Source: Aporhodopirellula rubra (lineage in GTDB: Bacteria; Planctomycetota; Planctomycetia; Pirellulales; Pirellulaceae). Taken from it: a stretch of 64,000 nt of DNA. Made by a program: the position numbers and the translations under genes. The notes beneath the pieces were generated by a model. It saw only the letters and a program-made list of their open reading frames with translations, did no database searches and was not told the DNA's origin. The DNA lies in contig NZ_JACHXU010000015.1 in assembly GCF_014192335.1 (NCBI RefSeq), positions 1-64,000 of the forward strand, written 5' to 3'. Every line of letters starts with the position of its first letter. The stretch's first letter is position 1. Of this stretch, positions 24,705 through 32,806 are shown in pieces.

Positions 24705-26173
24705 ACACGCCATTTTGCTCAACAGCGGCATCCTCAAACACATCCGCTAACGCGACCCGTTTGGCCCGTCGCGATTGGTTGCTGCGGCAGTGCGGGATCG
24801 GATTGGGACACATCGCGTTGACGACGCTTCTCGCTGAATCGGGAATGGCATCGGATCACGGAGCAACGTTATCCGAACCGGCGTCGAACCCGATGGCACC
24901 GAAAAAGCCTCATTTTCCGGCAAAAATCAAGAACGTCATCCTGTTGTTTATGGGAGGCGGCCCGAGCCAGTTCGAGATGTTCGATTACAAACCTGAACTC
25001 GCACGTCTCGACGGAACGTTACCTCCTGCTGAACTTCTCGACGGATACCGGGCGGCGTTCATTAATCCGAACTCCCAACTGCTCGGCCCTCGATTCAAGT
25101 TCAACAAACACGGCGAAGCAGGGACCGAAATCAGCGAGATGCTGCCGCATACGGCGAGTGTAATCGATGACATTTGCATGATCCGTTCGATGAAAACGGA
25201 CGCATTCAATCACGCGCCGGCCCAATTAATGATGAGCACCGGATCACAGCAGTTCGGACGTCCGAGCATGGGATCGTGGTTGACATACGGCCTCGGAAGT
25301 GAGACTCAAGACCTGCCCGCGTATGTCGTTTTCAACAGTGGAAAGAAGGGACCCAGTGCCGGGGCGGGAAATTGGAATTCAGGATTCCTACCGACGCTGC
25401 ATTCGGGCGTCGAACTCCGCAGCAGTGGTGATCCTGTTCTGTATCTTTCCAACCCGCCTGGCATGACTGAACAAACTCAGCGCAGTACTCTGCGGGCGGT
25501 GAACGAACTTAATCGCAAGCGACTCGACGTCGTCGGCGATCCAGAAATTGCCACGCGTGTGAACTCATACGAAATGGCTTTCCGGATGCAATCGAGTGCA
25601 CCGGAGGCCATGAACCTCGCCGACGAGTCTGCGTCGATGCTGGAACTCTATGGGGCCGAACCGGGAAAAATGTCGTTTGCGAACAACTGCTTGCTGGCTC
25701 GCCGATTGGTACAACGAGGCGTTCGGTTCGTGCAACTGTTTCATGAATCATGGGACCAGCACGGCGGCCTGAAATCGGGACTGGAATCAAACTGCAAAGA
25801 CACCGATCAGGCGTGTGCGGCCCTCGTCAAAGATTTGAAGCAACAAGGCATGCTCGATGAAACACTGGTCATTTGGGGCGGTGAGTTCGGACGCACGCCG
25901 ATGGTTCAAGGTGGAAACGACGGACGCGATCATCACCCCAATGCGTTCACCATGTGGATGGCGGGCGGTGGACTGAAACCCGGCATGGTTTATGGCAGCA
26001 CCGACGAACTCGGCTTTGACGTTGCCGAAAATCCGGTTCATGTTCACGATTTGCACGCAACGATCTTGCACCTGCTCGGGTTTGATCACAAACGATTAAC
26101 GTACCGATTCCAGGGACGTGACTACCGCCTGACAGACGTTCACGGCGAACTGGTTCACGGGATTCTCGCTTAA
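24701..26173 (+). CDS. DUF1501 (sulfatase-like fold) exported protein
   Basis: 490 residues. A Tat-like leader (ARRDWLLRQCGIGLGHIALTTLL) precedes the DUF1501 core, which belongs to the alkaline phosphatase/sulfatase superfamily. Motifs are NVILLFMGGGPSQFEMFDYKP (metal-binding strand), CMIRSMKTDAFNHAPAQLMMSTG, FNSGKKGPSAGAGNWNSGFLP, LVIWGGEFGRTPM and GRDHHPNAFTMWMAGGGLKPGMVYGSTDELG. The catalytic activity is not known. It is translationally coupled with the preceding DUF1549/1553 gene and the two products probably work together in the periplasm or at the membrane. Confidence 0.92.
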   Translation: MNTPFCSTAASSNTSANATRLARRDWLLRQCGIGLGHIALTTLLAESGMASDHGATLSEPASNPMAPKKPHFPAKIKNVILLFMGGGPSQFEMFDYKPELARLDGTLPPAELLDGYRAAFINPNSQLLGPRFKFNKHGEAGTEISEMLPHTASVIDDICMIRSMKTDAFNHAPAQLMMSTGSQQFGRPSMGSWLTYGLGSETQDLPAYVVFNSGKKGPSAGAGNWNSGFLPTLHSGVELRSSGDPVLYLSNPPGMTEQTQRSTLRAVNELNRKRLDVVGDPEIATRVNSYEMAFRMQSSAPEAMNLADESASMLELYGAEPGKMSFANNCLLARRLVQRGVRFVQLFHESWDQHGGLKSGLESNCKDTDQACAALVKDLKQQGMLDETLVIWGGEFGRTPMVQGGNDGRDHHPNAFTMWMAGGGLKPGMVYGSTDELGFDVAENPVHVHDLHATILHLLGFDHKRLTYRFQGRDYRLTDVHGELVHGILA

Positions 26174-26374
26174 GCAACGAACGGTCGATCAACCTGGCAT
26201 TCGCCGCACAAGTCGCAACCCGTGCTGCCTGATGCCACCCCGAACGACGGGCCAAATACCGCAGAGATTCGCCGGCGCCGGTAGAATGACAGTTCCCGGC
26301 ACATTGGCTATCATCGGGAGTTCAGCGCCCGATTTTGGCGTTCGATTGAGGGCTCCCACGCGGAAGGTAGAACA

Positions 26375-27088
26375 ATGAAATGGTCACGAGTTTCCGTGCG
26401 ATCGCGGCCACGTTTTCTAGCCATAACCGTTGCAATCGCCTGCGTAGCGTTATCGCTCGACGTTTCCTCCACCTGGAGCCAGACCGTTCAATTACCGTCG
26501 GTCCGACAATTTTCCTACCGCGGCGGCGTTATGGTTCCCGACGGCGGTTCGACGTTTCTCGGCGGAAACCGTTCATCAGCAATGTCCTCGTCATCGAGGG
26601 GATTGCCGGGACTTCCCAATGTACCGGGCAGCAACCTTAGCTCGCGGGGCTCGGCGGGAAGCGTTTCAGCTTCGGTAACGATCATTGACCTGGACGAAAT
26701 GGATCGACAGATCCTCGGATACGATCCACATGACAAAAAACGAGGACGACGCGTCGACGGCACATCCGTTGCTGGAAGCGTCGAAAGAACCGTTGCCGAC
26801 GAGATCGCGGAAGCGAAATCATTGGTTCGGAACGCGCGTCGAGCGTTGAGCGAGGGTCACCCCTCGACGGCCCGTCACGCCTATCAATTGGCCATCGAGA
26901 AACTAAGCCGCGTGAGCACGCAGACTCGACGATCCCCCGGATCGATCGGTTCACCGAATGAGTCGCGTTCGAGCGGTAATTTTGTGAGCGTGAACCATCA
27001 ACCGGACTACTTGCTCGCGTACGCGCGTGCGGAGTACGCCAAGGCGTTCCCTCCAACCAACAATCCACCTCAGAAGGTATCGCCTTGA
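26375..27088 (+). CDS. Exported serine-rich protein of unknown function
   Basis: 237 residues behind GGAAGG. A long signal peptide (FLAITVAIACVALSLDVSSTWSQ) is followed by a Ser/Gly-rich region (RGLPGLPNVPGSNLSSRGSAG), then a helical segment around residues 140-175 (VADEIAEAKSLVRNARRALSEGHPSTARHAYQLAIEKL trimmed here to VRNARRALSEGHPST) that looks like one TPR-type helix pair. The tail DYLLAYARAEYAKAFPPTN ends the protein. I do not recognise a named family. The stop codon overlaps the TTG start of the secretion-type F gene, so the two are probably expressed together and may belong to one envelope apparatus. Confidence 0.7.
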   Translation: MKWSRVSVRSRPRFLAITVAIACVALSLDVSSTWSQTVQLPSVRQFSYRGGVMVPDGGSTFLGGNRSSAMSSSSRGLPGLPNVPGSNLSSRGSAGSVSASVTIIDLDEMDRQILGYDPHDKKRGRRVDGTSVAGSVERTVADEIAEAKSLVRNARRALSEGHPSTARHAYQLAIEKLSRVSTQTRRSPGSIGSPNESRSSGNFVSVNHQPDYLLAYARAEYAKAFPPTNNPPQKVSP

Positions 27089-28125
27089 TCGGTCAGCGAA
27101 TGAGACTCAAAGCCGCACGGGATTTCTGCCGACGGTTTGGGATCGGAATGCGGGCCGGCGCTGACATGCTGCGGTTGCTCGATAGCGAGAGCAAAAACGG
27201 GCCACCCAAACAACGTGAGGCGATGGCGATGCTGCGTGAAGAAGCATCCCATGGCTCAACGCTCGCGGACGCGATGTCCAAACGAACCAACTTTTTCCCA
27301 CCGCTGTTGCGATCGATGACCAAGGTCGGTGAAGCGAGCGGAAGCCTCGAACGCACCATGTTGAAACTCGCGGAGTATTACGAACAACAAGTGACGTTGC
27401 GTAGTAATTTCCAACGTGCAATCGCGTGGCCTGCGATTCAGTTCGTGATCGGTGTCGGTGTCATCTCATTGGTGATCTACATCATGGGCATCATGACCTC
27501 GAGCGGTGGTGGTCAGATGGCCGATGTGTTGGGGTTGGGCCTTCGCGGGCCGACGGGAGTCCTGAAGTTCTGGGCGATCTTGCTCGCGTTCTTTGGTTTC
27601 CTCGCCGCTCTGATTATTGGATTTCAAAAGAACGTCGGCGGCGTACAGAATGCGATCCCGTTGCTGTACAAAATCCCCGCGATCGGCAGTTCATTACAAA
27701 CGATCACCTTGTCGCGGTTCACATGGACCTTGTCATTGGCATTAGAAACGGGACTCGATCCGATCAAAGCGATCCGTTTGTCGCTGGACTCAACTGACAG
27801 CGATTTTTATCGCAGCGGGGCCGACGATGCCGAACTCGCGATTCGTGATGGATCGACGCTGACGGAGGCGTTGAAGGCGACGGCAGTTTTTCCGGAGGAG
27901 TTTTTAACCCAGGTCGAGGTAGCCGAACTTTCGGGGACCGACGCCGAATCGATTTCACACGTCGCCCGCGATTATGACGAGCGAGCTCGTTCGGCGATGA
28001 AGATGATCGCGGGGCTCGCCACCGGTTTGATTTGGCTGATGGTGGCAGGATTCATCATTTTCTTCATCATTCGCATCGTGATGATGATCGCGGGAGTTTA
28101 TCAGGAAGCCCTCGAACCGATTTGA
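27085..28125 (+). CDS. Type II secretion system F / PilC-like inner-membrane protein
   Basis: 346 residues. Start at TTG 27085, with AAGG 7 bases upstream and a 4-base overlap with the previous gene; ATG 27100 is an alternative. Two T2SF domains are visible. The first has FCRRFGIGMRAGADMLRLL and GSTLADAMSK, FFPPLLRSMTKVGEASGSLERTM. The second has LSRFTWTLSLALETGLDPIKA, GSTLTEALKATAVFPEEFLTQVEVAELSGTDAES. Membrane helices follow each (AIQFVIGVGVISLVIYIMGIM, FWAILLAFFGFLAALIIGF and a C-terminal MVAGFIIFFIIRIVMMIAG). F proteins form the membrane platform for pseudopilus assembly. No ATPase or pseudopilin gene adjoins, which is common in planctomycetes, where the parts are scattered. Confidence 0.88.
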   Translation: MIGQRMRLKAARDFCRRFGIGMRAGADMLRLLDSESKNGPPKQREAMAMLREEASHGSTLADAMSKRTNFFPPLLRSMTKVGEASGSLERTMLKLAEYYEQQVTLRSNFQRAIAWPAIQFVIGVGVISLVIYIMGIMTSSGGGQMADVLGLGLRGPTGVLKFWAILLAFFGFLAALIIGFQKNVGGVQNAIPLLYKIPAIGSSLQTITLSRFTWTLSLALETGLDPIKAIRLSLDSTDSDFYRSGADDAELAIRDGSTLTEALKATAVFPEEFLTQVEVAELSGTDAESISHVARDYDERARSAMKMIAGLATGLIWLMVAGFIIFFIIRIVMMIAGVYQEALEPI

Positions 28126-28162
28126 GGGGGGACATCTGACCGAAGCTCAGATTTCAGCCGCC

Positions 28163-28192
28163 GGGACAAAACACTAGGCGATCGTTTATACT
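28163..28192 (+). promoter_or_regulatory. Candidate sigma-70 promoter of the GTP cyclohydrolase gene
   Basis: GGGACA (28163-28168) and TATACT (28187-28192) are spaced by 18 bases, 43 bases before the start codon. The -10 box matches well, the -35 box only in its GACA part. Confidence 0.4.
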
Positions 28193-28234
28193 GTAAGCGT
28201 CCTTTTTGATTGATATTCCCAGGAACCGGTTTGC

Positions 28235-28900
28235 ATGATTGCTTCGTCGAATAACGACTCCTCTGAGCCCGGTGAGAACGCCTCTCGCGCTCGCACACCC
28301 TTTTTTGTTGACAAAAACGAGCCTAAGAACGACGCGGTCGACTATCCCGCGATCGAGGCCGCCGTGCGGGTGATTCTCGAGGCGGTCGGCGAAGATCCCA
28401 AACGGGACGGACTGATCGAAACGCCGGCCCGGGTTGCCCGGATGTACGCCGAGATGTTCGCCGGATTGAAATCGGATCCGGGGCGCCATTTGTCCAAAGT
28501 CTTTGAGGAGGACTACGACGAGATCGTGTTGGTCCGTGACATCAGTTTTTGCAGCATGTGCGAGCACCATTTGCTGCCCTTCACAGGCAAAGCCCACATC
28601 GCGTATTTACCCAGCGGCAAGGTTGTCGGACTGAGCAAGCTGGCTCGCGTTGTCGAAGAGGTCGCTCGGCGGCCACAGGTCCAGGAACGGTTGACGCACA
28701 CGGTCGCCAATTTGATCGAGGAACGCCTCTCGGCCCGAGGTGTCGCGGTGGTCGTGGAATCCACCCACAGTTGCATGACGATGCGAGGGGTCCGCAAACC
28801 GGGCAGTCTGTGCCTGACCAGCGCCATGCGAGGCACCTTCAAAACCGACCCGAAATCACGTGCGGAAGTGCTGGGATTGATCAACCGATCGGCAGGCTGA
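28235..28900 (+). CDS. folE: GTP cyclohydrolase I
   Basis: 221 residues from ATG 28235. The enzyme converts GTP to 7,8-dihydroneopterin triphosphate and formate, the first step of folate/pterin synthesis, in the cytoplasm. Zinc ligands are visible in [11 protein letters not shown] (Cys and His) and in [36 protein letters not shown] and [10 protein letters not shown] complete the active site. About 45 N-terminal residues before [16 protein letters not shown] are a variable extension rich in acidic and polar residues, longer than in E. coli FolE. It stands as a single gene with its own candidate promoter. Confidence 0.96.
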   Translation: MIASSNNDSSEPGENASRARTPFFVDKNEPKNDAVDYPAIEAAVRVILEAVGEDPKRDGLIETPARVARMYAEMFAGLKSDPGRHLSKVFEEDYDEIVLVRDISFCSMCEHHLLPFTGKAHIAYLPSGKVVGLSKLARVVEEVARRPQVQERLTHTVANLIEERLSARGVAVVVESTHSCMTMRGVRKPGSLCLTSAMRGTFKTDPKSRAEVLGLINRSAG

Positions 28901-28942
28901 GCCGCAATTGCGGACGTAAAATTCTACTTTTTTGAGCGTTTG

Positions 28943-28951
28943 TGTTAGAAT
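28943..28951 (+). promoter_or_regulatory. Candidate extended -10 promoter
   Basis: TGTTAGAAT fits the extended -10 form (TG-N-TAGAAT) in a locally A/T-rich stretch, about 210 bases before the DUF1549 gene start. A convincing -35 box is missing, as expected for extended -10 promoters. A long leader would result. Confidence 0.35.
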
Positions 28952-29163
28952 AGAGGCGTGCGCAGCCGACCCTATCCAAATCCGCAAACGTTCCGGATCG
29001 CCCGGCTTTTGTCGGCAACGCGCCCGTGAGTACATCGTCTCCGATGGTGCGTTTGGGTCCTTAGATGCGACAAAACACCACCCGGCAGGGAAACGACCCT
29101 CATTTGCGGCGTGGCGTCTCTTCTTTTTGTTTTCGCAAAGCGTCCCCGACCAAGTTGAATTTG

Positions 29164-30849
29164 ATGCACCAATCACTGGACCGATCTGCTTTTGTGCGCC
29201 GTTGCCTCGGCATGTTTGCCGCTGGGCTGCTGAGCCTCGCTATGGCTCCACAGGTGCAGGCGGCCGAAACGCTGGTGCCACCCCAAGTCACGCTAATCAA
29301 TGATTCGATCGAACAGGTTTGGCGTGATTACGAAATCCGCCCCGCCGGTGAAGTCGATGACGCTCAATGGTGTCGACGCGTTTATCTCGACGTGATCGGA
29401 CGCATCCCGAAGTTCGAAGAACTGTCGGAATTCATGAGCGATCGGGCACCCGACAAACGTGCTGTCCTCGTTAATAAACTGCTCGAGGATGACCGTTACA
29501 CCGAAGAGTACGCCAATCACTGGAGCACGGTATGGACGAACCTTCTTATCGGCCGCAGTGGCGGAACCGATCGTCGTGACCTGACCAATCGTTCGGGCAT
29601 GCAGAAGTACCTGCGAGACAGTTTTGCACGTAACAAGACTTACGACCGCATGGTCTATGAATTGGTTTCGGCGGAAGGCTCGGGCAAACCCGGCGATCCG
29701 AATTTCAATGGTGCCGTGAACTTTCTCATCGGGAAGGTCAACGAAGAAAAAGCAACACTCGCAACGAGCAGCGTGTCACGCATTTTCCTGGGACAACAGG
29801 TTCAGTGCACTCAGTGTCACAACCACCCGTTCAATCAATGGAAACAACAAAAGTTCTGGGAGTTCAACGCGTTCTTCCGACAAACACGAGCGTTGCGTCG
29901 GTTCGTCGACGGAACCCGTGACATCGAGTCGGCGGAATTGGTGAGTGAAGACTTTGGTGGCGAATCAGGCAATCCTGAGGACGCGTTACTGTTCTACGAA
30001 CTGCGCAACGGCTTGCAGAAAGTCGCCTACCCGGTTTTCACCGATGGGACCGAAATTGGTAGAAGCGGCTATCTCGAAGACGTTAACCGCCGCGAAGAAC
30101 TCGGCCGGTTGATGCTGCAAAGCGAATATCTCGACAAGATGATCGTGAACCGAATGTGGTCGATGTTCTTGGGATTCGGATTCACTCGTCCGATTGATGA
30201 CCTCGGTCCACACAACCCTTCGTCGCATCCCGAACTGCTCGATTCGCTGGGCACGGAATTCCGCAAGGCGAGTTATGACCTAAAACAACTAATTACCTGG
30301 ATCACTCTGAGCCGTCCTTACCAACTCGCCGCCGTGCTGGGCCGACAAAATGCCGTCGATGATCCGTCGATCGGAGAGTCACCGAAGTTCTCACGCTTCT
30401 ATTTGCGGCAGATGAGTGCCGAACAACTTTACGCTTCCCTGGTCGCGGCTTCGGACGCGAAAGGCAAGGGCAGCTACGCCGAACAGGAAGCTGAGCGACG
30501 CCGATGGTTGTCGCAATTTGTCGTGGCGTTTGGAACCGATGAAGGCGACGAAGCGACGACTTTTAACGGGTCGATTCCTCAAGCCCTGATGCTGTTCAAC
30601 GGAGCATTGACGAAGAACGCGACGAGCCAGGACGCAGGATCCTTCATCGATCGTCTTTCGAAATCGGGACGATCTCCACGGGATCGCCTTACCCGTTTGT
30701 ATCTGACCGGGCTGGCTCGCCGGCCGACGAAGACCGAAACCAATGTTGCGGGCAAACTGCTCGCAGCACGTGGCGGCAATGAGAAAGAAATGTTGCAGGA
30801 CGTTTGGTGGGCAATCATCAACAGCAACGAATTCATCATGCAGCACTAA
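29164..30849 (+). CDS. DUF1549-DUF1553 protein (short form)
   Basis: 561 residues from ATG 29164, which gives a proper signal peptide ([24 protein letters not shown]). Unlike the 21489 gene it lacks the N-terminal cytochrome-like domain. DUF1549 begins at [24 protein letters not shown] and includes [15 protein letters not shown] and CTQCH (215-219) in [23 protein letters not shown]1553 includes [44 protein letters not shown] and the end [15 protein letters not shown]. It is the first gene of a unit that continues with DUF1501, an ECF sigma factor and a membrane protein. Function is unknown; envelope location is clear. Confidence 0.92.
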   Translation: MHQSLDRSAFVRRCLGMFAAGLLSLAMAPQVQAAETLVPPQVTLINDSIEQVWRDYEIRPAGEVDDAQWCRRVYLDVIGRIPKFEELSEFMSDRAPDKRAVLVNKLLEDDRYTEEYANHWSTVWTNLLIGRSGGTDRRDLTNRSGMQKYLRDSFARNKTYDRMVYELVSAEGSGKPGDPNFNGAVNFLIGKVNEEKATLATSSVSRIFLGQQVQCTQCHNHPFNQWKQQKFWEFNAFFRQTRALRRFVDGTRDIESAELVSEDFGGESGNPEDALLFYELRNGLQKVAYPVFTDGTEIGRSGYLEDVNRREELGRLMLQSEYLDKMIVNRMWSMFLGFGFTRPIDDLGPHNPSSHPELLDSLGTEFRKASYDLKQLITWITLSRPYQLAAVLGRQNAVDDPSIGESPKFSRFYLRQMSAEQLYASLVAASDAKGKGSYAEQEAERRRWLSQFVVAFGTDEGDEATTFNGSIPQALMLFNGALTKNATSQDAGSFIDRLSKSGRSPRDRLTRLYLTGLARRPTKTETNVAGKLLAARGGNEKEMLQDVWWAIINSNEFIMQH

Positions 30850-30947
30850 TCGTCAATGGAACTGGTCGGTGGCACTGACGTGCTGCGGGCCGCTCTGCGT
30901 GAACGATGAAATCTGCCATCTGTATCCCTGTTACCTGAAGATCAACC

Positions 30948-32216
30948 ATGGACCTTTCAACACCATCCGGCATGAGCCGCCGTCACTTCATGAGTCACTT
31001 GGCTGGCTCATCCGCGGCCGCCGCGGCTGCCTTCTCGCTGGGCAATGCGATTCAAGCCAACGCCGCCGAGATGAAGAAGAAACGGAAGTCAGCGATCTTG
31101 TTGTGGATGGGTGGCGGCCCAGCAACGATTGACATCTGGGATCTCAAACCGGGCGCCCCGACGGGCGGTCCGTTCCGACCGATCTCGACGACCGGCGACA
31201 TGCAAATCTGCGAACACATGCCGATGACGGCGCAGCAGATGAAACATCTGTCGGTCGTGCGAAGCATGTCGACACGTGAAGCCGATCACGCCCGTGGTCG
31301 CTATTACATGCACACCGGATACGTTCCCAACCCGAACATTGAACATCCGGGCTACGGCAGCGTGATCGCACATGAGCTGATCTCTCAACGCCCTGAACTC
31401 GAAATCCCTCCGTTCGTTTCCGTCGGCGGTGCCGGCAGCGGGCCTGGGTTCCTCGGCATGGCATGGTCGCCGTTCTCGGTCTCGAGTAACGGTCGCGTTC
31501 GCAACCTTGAGATGAAGATGGACGACCAACGTCTGCTACAACGGATGGCCGCCCTCAAACTGATCGAAGACGGTTTCGCCAATCGCACCCGTGACACACC
31601 CGCGACCGAGCACGCGAAGGTGCTGCAAAAGACGTTTGACTTGATGACTAGCGACCAAATGAAAGCCTTCAAAGTCGACGAAGAGCCCGATGACGTGAAG
31701 GAGCGTTACGGCACCAACGGCTTCGGCCAGGGTTGCCTGCTCGCTCGTCGCTTAGTCGAAGCCGGCGTGCCGTTCGTGGAAGTCGACCTCGGCGGATGGG
31801 ATAATCACGCGGGCATCCATGCTATTTTGAAAGACCAAAAATTGCCGCAACTCGACAAGGCGATGAGTGCGCTGGTCGAAGATCTGGCCCAGCGAGAACT
31901 GATCGACGACACCGTCGTGATGTGGATGGGTGAGTTCGGACGGACACCTCGGATCAACCAAGGCGGTGGCCGTGATCACTTCGCACGGGCATGGTCCTGC
32001 GTCGTCGGCGGCGGTGACATCAAAGGCGGCTTGGCCGTTGGAGAGACCAGTAGTGACGGCAGTGCGGTTGAAACCGAACCCTTCAGCGCCGAAGACCTCA
32101 TGACGACCGTCTGCAAAGGGTTGGGCATTTCGACCGACACCACGTTCACAAGCAAGAACGGTCGCCCGATGAAAATCGCCGGTGGCGGAAAGCTGATCAG
32201 TGAACTGATTGCGTGA
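30948..32216 (+). CDS. DUF1501 protein with Tat signal
   Basis: 422 residues. The leader SRRHFMSHLAGSSAAAAAAFSLGNA is a twin-arginine signal. The core has AILLWMGGGPATIDIWDLKPG, LSVVRSMSTREADHARGRYYMHTGY, FVSVGGAGSGPGFLGMAWSPF, VVMWMGEFGRTPRINQGGGRDHFARAWSCVVGGGD shown here in shortened form (MWMGEFGRTPRIN and GRDHFARAW). It follows the DUF1549/1553 gene by about 100 bases and overlaps the sigma-factor gene by 4 bases (GTGA). Membership in the sulfatase-like superfamily is established for DUF1501; the substrate is not known. Confidence 0.92.
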   Translation: MDLSTPSGMSRRHFMSHLAGSSAAAAAAFSLGNAIQANAAEMKKKRKSAILLWMGGGPATIDIWDLKPGAPTGGPFRPISTTGDMQICEHMPMTAQQMKHLSVVRSMSTREADHARGRYYMHTGYVPNPNIEHPGYGSVIAHELISQRPELEIPPFVSVGGAGSGPGFLGMAWSPFSVSSNGRVRNLEMKMDDQRLLQRMAALKLIEDGFANRTRDTPATEHAKVLQKTFDLMTSDQMKAFKVDEEPDDVKERYGTNGFGQGCLLARRLVEAGVPFVEVDLGGWDNHAGIHAILKDQKLPQLDKAMSALVEDLAQRELIDDTVVMWMGEFGRTPRINQGGGRDHFARAWSCVVGGGDIKGGLAVGETSSDGSAVETEPFSAEDLMTTVCKGLGISTDTTFTSKNGRPMKIAGGGKLISELIA

Positions 32217-32740
32217 GTGAGCGTTCTCCGGCCGAACTGATTCAGCACCACCAGAACGGAATCTGGCGATATCTTCGCGTTCTGGGATGCGACGCCACCA
32301 CGGCGGACGATTTGACGCAGGAGACGTTTCTGCGGGTACTTCGTCGTGACAATTTCGTTCAGCATTCTGACGAAGCAACGTCGGAGTATCTTCGCCGGAC
32401 TGCCTACAACCTGCTCGTGTCCAACCATCGAAAGTTGGGACGGATGCAGGTGACCGACTCACCTTCGCTGCTCGACGAAAGTTGGCAGCGGTGGGCGGGG
32501 AAGGACCTCAGCGGCGACGAGGCTGTCGACGCGTTACGTCAATGCATGGAACAACTGACCGACCGAGCCCGTGAAGCGTTACGGATGCGGTTCGTCGAAA
32601 ACACCCCACGGGTGGAAATCGGCGAGGCTCTCGGAATTTCCGACCACGGTGCTCGCAATTTGATGCAACGTGCGAAGGCCCAACTGCGTCAATGTGTTGC
32701 CGAGCGATTGCAGTCGTCCGTCGACACGTCAAAAGTATAA
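32213..32740 (+). CDS. ECF sigma factor coupled to DUF1501
   Basis: 175 residues. The start is GTG 32213 inside the stop of the DUF1501 gene, so the two are translationally coupled. Region 2 is DATTADDLTQETFLRVLRRD with EYLRRTAYNLLVSNHRK. Region 4 is LTDRAREALRMRFVENTPRVEIGEALGISDHGARNLMQRAK, given here as two motifs: the RAREALRMRF helix and the EIGEALGISDHGARNLMQRA helix-turn-helix. It belongs to the ECF class and probably controls this operon or other envelope genes. The next gene encodes a membrane protein in the position normally held by an anti-sigma factor. Confidence 0.87.
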   Translation: MSERSPAELIQHHQNGIWRYLRVLGCDATTADDLTQETFLRVLRRDNFVQHSDEATSEYLRRTAYNLLVSNHRKLGRMQVTDSPSLLDESWQRWAGKDLSGDEAVDALRQCMEQLTDRAREALRMRFVENTPRVEIGEALGISDHGARNLMQRAKAQLRQCVAERLQSSVDTSKV

Positions 32741-32806
32741 ATCCATTTCGGAGCGAAACACTCGTCTCCACCGATCGAAACCCCCCGTCCCTTGAGGCGG
32801 CCAATC

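Noticed and set aside
30855..30908. 17-codon frame between DUF1549/1553 and DUF1501 genes
   Set aside because: Too short, no ribosome site.
31752..32462. 236-codon minus-strand frame opposite DUF1501 and the sigma gene
   Set aside because: It mirrors two well-supported genes, has no family motif and its composition is that of an antisense frame in GC-rich DNA.
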